A stretch of DNA of 64,000 nucleotides from Pseudomonas tumuqii (GTDB taxonomy: Bacteria > Pseudomonadota > Gammaproteobacteria > Pseudomonadales > Pseudomonadaceae), in the NCBI RefSeq assembly GCF_013184545.1, contig NZ_JAAOJA010000012.1:62001-126000 (forward strand). The letters run 5' to 3'. How positions within the stretch are numbered: the stretch's first letter is position 1; each line of letters begins with the position of its first letter. The position numbers and the translations under genes were made by a program. Shown here one piece after another: positions 60,189 to 64,000 of the stretch. The notes under the pieces are model-generated. The model was not told the origin of the DNA. It did not search any database and saw nothing but the letters and a program-made list of their open reading frames with translations.

Positions 60189-61964
60189 TCAGCGCTTGGC
60201 GACCAGGTCCTTCGGCAACTTGAAGGTCCAGAGCATGCCGCCCTGGTTGAAGTCCTTCACCCGTTTGGCCACTTCGCCGCCCCACAGCGGCACCGCGCCG
60301 CCCCAGCCGGAGAGTACGGAGACATACTGCTCGCCGTCCATTTCCCAGGTAACCGGGGAGCCGAGTACGCCGGAACCGGTCTGGAATTCCCAGACCTGCT
60401 CGCCGGTCTTGGCGTTGAAGGCCTTGAGGAAGCCCTCAGGTGTGCCGGTGAACACCAGGTTGCCCTTGGTGGTCATCACCCCGCCCCACAGTGGCGCGAA
60501 GTTCTTCTGCCGCCAGACTTCCTTGCCGGTCTTCGGGTCGATGGCGCGCAGCACGCCGATGTAGTCCTCGTTCAGCGGACGGATGGTGAAGCCGGCACCG
60601 AGGTAGGCGGCGCCCTTCTTGTAGGCGATCTCCTCGTTCCAGATGTCCATGCCCCATTCGTTGGACGGCACATAGAACAGGCCGGTGTCCTGGCTGTAGG
60701 CCATCGGCATCCAGTTCTTCGCGCCGAGGAAGGCTGGTGCGGCGAACACCGAACTGCCCTTGGTCTCGCTACCCGGCGAACCCGGACGGTTGGTCTCGTC
60801 GTAGATCGGCCGACCATTCTTGTCCAGGCCCTTGGCCCAGGTGATCTTGTCGACGAACGGGAAGCCGCGGATGAACTTGCCGTTGGTGCGATCCAGCACG
60901 TAGAAGAAGCCGTTACGGTCGGCGGTAGCCGCGGCCTTGATGGTCTTACCACCTTCCTGGTAGTTGAAGGAGACCAGCTCGTTGACGCCGTCGAAGTCCC
61001 AGCCGTCGTGCGGGGTGGTCTGGAAGTGCCACTTGATGGTGCCGTCGTCCGGGTTCAGGGCCAGACGCGAGGACGAATAGAGGTTGTCGCCAGGGCGCAG
61101 GTGCGAGTTCCACGGTGCCGGGTTACCGGTACCGAACAGCAGCAGGTTGGTTTCCGGGTCGTACAGGCCGCCCAGCCAAGGCGCCGCACCGCCGGTCTTC
61201 CACAGGTCGCCCGGCCAGGTCTTGCCGGCTTCGCCGCCGGAGATGCCGCTCTCGACCGCCTTGCCGTCCTTGTAGACGTAGCCCATGTGGCCTTCCACGG
61301 TCGGCCGGGTCCACAGCAGTTCGCCATTTTTCGGGTCATAGGCCTCGATCTTGCCGACCACGCCGAATTCACCACCGGAGACCCCGGTGATCAGCTTGCC
61401 GTTAACCACCAGCGGCGCCGCGGTGATCGAGTAACCGGCCTTGTGGTCGGCGACGCTCTTGCGCCACACCACTTTGCCGGTGTCCTTGTTCAAGGCCACC
61501 AGTTTGGCGTCCAGGGTGCCGAAGATCACCAGGTCGCCGTACAACGCCACACCACGGTTGATCACGTCGCAGCACGGACGGATGTCATCCGGCAGGCGCG
61601 CATCGTATTGCCAGAGTTCCTTGCCGGTGCGCGCATCCACAGCGAAAACCCGCGAGTAGGAGGCAGTGACGTACATCACGCCGTCCTTGATCAGCGGCTG
61701 GGCTTGCTGGCCGCGCTGCTTTTCACCGCCGAAGGACATCGCCCAGACCGGGCGCAGATCCTTGATGTTGTCGGTATTGAGGATATCCAGCGTGCTGTAG
61801 CGCTGACCTTGCAGGCCCATGCCGTTGGTCACGATCTGGTTGGTGGAGTTCACATCGTCCAGGATTTCCTGGTCGGTGACAGCCCACGCCGACAGGGCGG
61901 GGAAGAACATGGCGGCGCACAGTGCACTCAGCACCAAGGGCTTGCGTAGACCGGAGTGTTTCAT
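60189..61964 (-). CDS. PQQ-dependent alcohol dehydrogenase, lanthanide-type signature (PedH/ExaA-like)
   Basis: This 591-residue periplasmic quinoprotein oxidises alcohols and passes electrons to a cytochrome c. The signal peptide MKHSGLRKPLVLSALCAAMF ends near SAWA. The adjacent Cys131-Cys132 of the PQQ-site disulfide lie in RPCCDVINRGV. Eight W-motif propeller repeats follow (GKELWQYDAR, GKVVWRKSV and others). The catalytic Asp323 is in GWDFDGVNEL. The extra Asp325 two residues on is the mark of lanthanide-using enzymes; calcium types carry Ser or Ala there. No cytochrome gene adjoins. AGAGG precedes the ATG. Confidence 0.93.
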   Translation of the reverse strand: MKHSGLRKPLVLSALCAAMFFPALSAWAVTDQEILDDVNSTNQIVTNGMGLQGQRYSTLDILNTDNIKDLRPVWAMSFGGEKQRGQQAQPLIKDGVMYVTASYSRVFAVDARTGKELWQYDARLPDDIRPCCDVINRGVALYGDLVIFGTLDAKLVALNKDTGKVVWRKSVADHKAGYSITAAPLVVNGKLITGVSGGEFGVVGKIEAYDPKNGELLWTRPTVEGHMGYVYKDGKAVESGISGGEAGKTWPGDLWKTGGAAPWLGGLYDPETNLLLFGTGNPAPWNSHLRPGDNLYSSSRLALNPDDGTIKWHFQTTPHDGWDFDGVNELVSFNYQEGGKTIKAAATADRNGFFYVLDRTNGKFIRGFPFVDKITWAKGLDKNGRPIYDETNRPGSPGSETKGSSVFAAPAFLGAKNWMPMAYSQDTGLFYVPSNEWGMDIWNEEIAYKKGAAYLGAGFTIRPLNEDYIGVLRAIDPKTGKEVWRQKNFAPLWGGVMTTKGNLVFTGTPEGFLKAFNAKTGEQVWEFQTGSGVLGSPVTWEMDGEQYVSVLSGWGGAVPLWGGEVAKRVKDFNQGGMLWTFKLPKDLVAKR

Positions 61965-61995
61965 TGCGGTTACCTCTGCGGGTTAATTGTTATCC

Positions 61996-62012
61996 CCGGG
62001 AAATTTTCCCGG
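61996..62012. promoter_or_regulatory. near-perfect palindrome in the leader of the PQQ alcohol dehydrogenase
   Basis: CCGGGAAA-T-TTTCCCGG lies 31-48 bases before the start codon. A one-base centre makes an RNA hairpin unlikely and an operator more so. The site is an observation only; no known regulator is assigned. Confidence 0.35.
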
Positions 62013-62080
62013 TCTGCCGCTAATTCTTGGCTGCAGGGGCTCAAGCAACAATTGATCGCAGTGCCGATTTAACTACTCCC

Positions 62081-62090
62081 TTGGTAGCAA
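62081..62090 (-). promoter_or_regulatory. TTGCTACCAA motif upstream of the PQQ alcohol dehydrogenase
   Basis: It matches CTACTACCAA in eight of ten places and has the same orientation relative to its gene, 116 bases before the ATG. Here it forms part of CTAC-N7-GTAG, an inverted repeat that would suit a LuxR-type dimer. The remaining 61965-62345 gap holds the divergent promoters and no gene. Confidence 0.45.
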
Positions 62091-62345
62091 TACCTGCCCA
62101 CCGACCAACAGTGCCTGCCACATCAGCCAGCCCGCTATTGCCGTGAGCGCGAGCGGCTGGCGATCCGTTGCAGCCGCGCAGCGCTTGCTGCCTGAGCCGT
62201 AGCGTTCGCCACTGGAGCCGCCCCTGCAACAGCCGCGAACGCCCGCCACCCCGACTTAAGTGTCACCCCGGCCACCTGAAAAGAGCATACCCAGCACACC
62301 GCGCAAGGTTTAGAAAGTGACACCCCGCGCCAAGGAGAAAGCCCC

Positions 62346-63584
62346 ATGGGCCGTGTCATCGTATTCTGTTGCCTGCTGCTCAACTGCCTGGGCAACAGCC
62401 TGCTGGCCGAACCGATCAAGATCGGCCTCAGCTACCCACGCACCGGCAATTACAAGGCCGAAGGCCTGGAACTGCATCGCGGCGCCTTGATGGCAGTCGC
62501 GGCCATCAACGGCAGTGGCGGCCTGCTCGGGCGCCCCGTGCAGCTCCTGACCCGCAACAGTGCCTCGCGCGCGCAGAACGCCCAGACCAACGTCGAGCGC
62601 TTCGCCCGCCAGGGCGCGCAGATGGTCTTCGGCGGCGCCACCAGCGAAGAGGCGATCGCCGCCGGCCAGCGCGCCCGGCAACTCGGCCTGCTGTACTTCG
62701 CCACGCTCAGCTATGCCAACGAGGTGACCGGCCGCGAAGGCCATCGCTACCTGTTCCGCGAGTCCAGCAGCGCCTTGATGAGCGCCCGCGTACTCGGCGA
62801 ATACCTCGGCTGGCACATGCCGCGCCAGCGCTACCACTACATCATCGTCGACGACACCTGGGGCCGCAGCATCGAAAGCGAGCTGCGCGCCAGCACCGGC
62901 AGCCAGGATCGCGCCCGCCACGGCCGTAGCGCCCTGCCCTCGTCTGCCGCGGTGCGCCAGCATTACCTGGACGCCTTGAACAAGGCCGCCGCCAGCGATG
63001 CCGATATCCTGGTGCTGGCGCTGCTCGGCGAAGACCTGCTGCGCAGCATGCGCCTGGCGCACAACCTGGGGTTGCACACGCGCATGCAGATCATCGTGCC
63101 GCACCTGAGCAAGAGCATCGTGCAGCAGGCCGGGCCCAAGGTCATGCAAGGCGTGATCGGCACCGAGTCCTGGACCTGGCAAGTACCCACCCGGGAAAAC
63201 AGCCCGGCCGGGCAAGCCTTCGTCGACGACTACATTCGCCAGCACCAGGAATACCCCGACAGCGCCGCCGCCTCGGCCTACGCCATCGTCCAGCAATGGG
63301 CCGATGCCGTGCGCCGCAGCGCCAGCCTGGATAGCGAGAAGCTGATCGGCGCCCTCGAGGACCACCGCTACAGCCTGCTCAAAGGTCCCCAGCAATGGCG
63401 CGCCTTCGATCACCAGAATGTGCAGAGCATCTACGCGGTCAGGGTCAGGAGCCGCCGCCAGATCATGCAGGATCCGCTCAAACAGGATTACTTCGAGATC
63501 ATCCACCAGATGTCCGGCGCGGTCGCCGCCCCGAGCCACGACGACTGGCAGCAGGAGCGCGGGGAAGACCTGGTATTGCAGTAG
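62346..63584 (+). CDS. ABC-type periplasmic substrate-binding protein (Leu/Ile/Val-binding type)
   Basis: This is a 412-residue type-I binding protein. The signal peptide is GRVIVFCCLLLNCLGNSLLA. The mature part begins EPIKIGLSYPRTGNYKAEGL and has the hinge strands FGGATSEEAIAAGQRARQL and ILVLALLGEDLLRSMRLAHN, as in branched-chain amino acid and amide receptors. No ABC permease or ATPase gene is adjacent here. Binding proteins occur in other PQQ alcohol-oxidation loci, so it may serve as a sensor or as a carrier of alcohol-related ligands. AAGGAG lies upstream. Confidence 0.83.
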   Translation: MGRVIVFCCLLLNCLGNSLLAEPIKIGLSYPRTGNYKAEGLELHRGALMAVAAINGSGGLLGRPVQLLTRNSASRAQNAQTNVERFARQGAQMVFGGATSEEAIAAGQRARQLGLLYFATLSYANEVTGREGHRYLFRESSSALMSARVLGEYLGWHMPRQRYHYIIVDDTWGRSIESELRASTGSQDRARHGRSALPSSAAVRQHYLDALNKAAASDADILVLALLGEDLLRSMRLAHNLGLHTRMQIIVPHLSKSIVQQAGPKVMQGVIGTESWTWQVPTRENSPAGQAFVDDYIRQHQEYPDSAAASAYAIVQQWADAVRRSASLDSEKLIGALEDHRYSLLKGPQQWRAFDHQNVQSIYAVRVRSRRQIMQDPLKQDYFEIIHQMSGAVAAPSHDDWQQERGEDLVLQ

Positions 63585-63710
63585 CCCCAGCTTTGGTCTG
63601 ATTGAACCGGTCACCCAGGCCACTAGACTGGGCAGCAAGTCCCGAGCTTGCGCGATACCTGGCGACTACACTATAGCCATTGGCCATGACTGCTGACCTG
63701 CTGAGACGCT

Positions 63711-64000
63711 ATGATCGCGCATACCCCGACCATCTTTGCCTCGGTTGCTCTCGTGGCGACGATCATGGCCTTCTGCCTGATTCTCGTTGGCCAGTTCAAC
63801 CTGCGCGACGGCCTGCTTACCAGTGGCTGCGGCTTGCTCGCGCATGCCCTGGCCTATGTCTGTTACACCCTCTATGGACAGGCGCCGCTGTGGCTCACCT
63901 ACGGCGTCGCCAATACGCTGCTGGCTGTAGCGCTGGCGTTCTACAGCATCGGTATTTTCCGCATCCGGGTGCTGCCGGTGCCCTGGCTGCACATCCTCAG
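63711..64000 (+). CDS. polytopic membrane protein, 5' part (cut by window end)
   Basis: The frame is open from ATG 63711 to the end. The first 96 residues comprise three to four hydrophobic helices (IFASVALVATIMAFCLILVG; then LLAHALAYVCYTLYGQAPLW; then VANTLLAVALAFYSIGIFRI). Short loops between them give the look of the N-terminal membrane sensor of pseudomonad GGDEF cyclases or kinases. I cannot tell which, as the output domain is outside the window. Confidence 0.6.
   Translation, partial: MIAHTPTIFASVALVATIMAFCLILVGQFNLRDGLLTSGCGLLAHALAYVCYTLYGQAPLWLTYGVANTLLAVALAFYSIGIFRIRVLPVPWLHIL

Noticed and set aside
60159..61949. A 596-codon open frame on + opposite the PQQ alcohol dehydrogenase
   Set aside because: The minus strand has signal peptide, vicinal Cys pair and propeller motifs; the + frame has none.

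Overview
The window reads as a contiguous piece of a Pseudomonas-type (gammaproteobacterial) chromosome. It is GC-rich, tightly packed, and carries characteristic pseudomonad genes: the Escherichia-like nuo set, cti, LapG, a 552-residue CysI followed by a DUF934 gene, and a PQQ alcohol-oxidation locus. I see no rRNA, tRNA, CRISPR array, integrase or intact insertion sequence.

Region by region. (1) 1-10027: the 3' part of the complex I operon, nuoG to nuoN, all on +. (2) 10037-17600: two minus-strand membrane proteins (AI-2E-type exporter, Na+/H+ antiporter-type), a REP-like inverted repeat, a chemoreceptor, an FMN reductase, then a decayed patch where an ABC ATPase fragment and a frameshifted HD-GYP fragment abut, a small secreted protein, and a LapG periplasmic protease with a TTG start and no LapD beside it. 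(3) 17732-28148: a PepSY-PepSY-response regulator-histidine kinase operon, a patatin-like lipase, an alpha/beta hydrolase, a GlxA-type regulator, DUF1272, HPP and MFS genes, and a two-gene signalling operon (receiver-CheC-like protein, then PAS-GGDEF cyclase). (4) 28342-35271: nfuA, cti and metH. (5) 35272-46278: a respiratory nitrate reductase block, narK-narG-narH-narJ-narI-PPIase, on the minus strand. It lies between intact metH and a decayed second copy of the metH 3' end, a layout that suggests acquisition by recombination at metH. narK is a fusion of two 12-helix transporters. (6) 46393-53320: DUF1883, a lipoprotein, an RlmN/Cfr-family radical SAM enzyme, a MATE exporter, two small membrane proteins, cysI and its DUF934 partner. 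(7) 53750-64000: an alcohol-oxidation and PQQ-related locus: NAD-type aldehyde dehydrogenase (-), then pqqA-pqqD-pqqE followed by four unusual genes (+), then a periplasmic PQQ alcohol dehydrogenase (-) with the lanthanide-type Asp signature, a periplasmic binding protein (+), and the start of a polytopic membrane protein cut off by the window end.

The part most worth attention is 55941-60018. A PqqA-like peptide, PqqD and PqqE sit without pqqB or pqqC. They continue, overlapping or nearly so, into a one-helix peptide, a PuuD-like membrane protein, a SerC-fold aminotransferase that has lost its phosphoserine-binding motif, and a PyrD-fold protein that has lost the orotate-binding loop and catalytic serine. 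I infer a peptide-derived cofactor pathway, either a variant PQQ route or a PQQ-like product. The three promoters around it share a CTACTACCAA-like motif, and the pqqA promoter also holds a perfect FNR/Anr box.

Functions are assigned from recognised motifs and gene order only; no database search was run. Percent identities and alignments are by eye.
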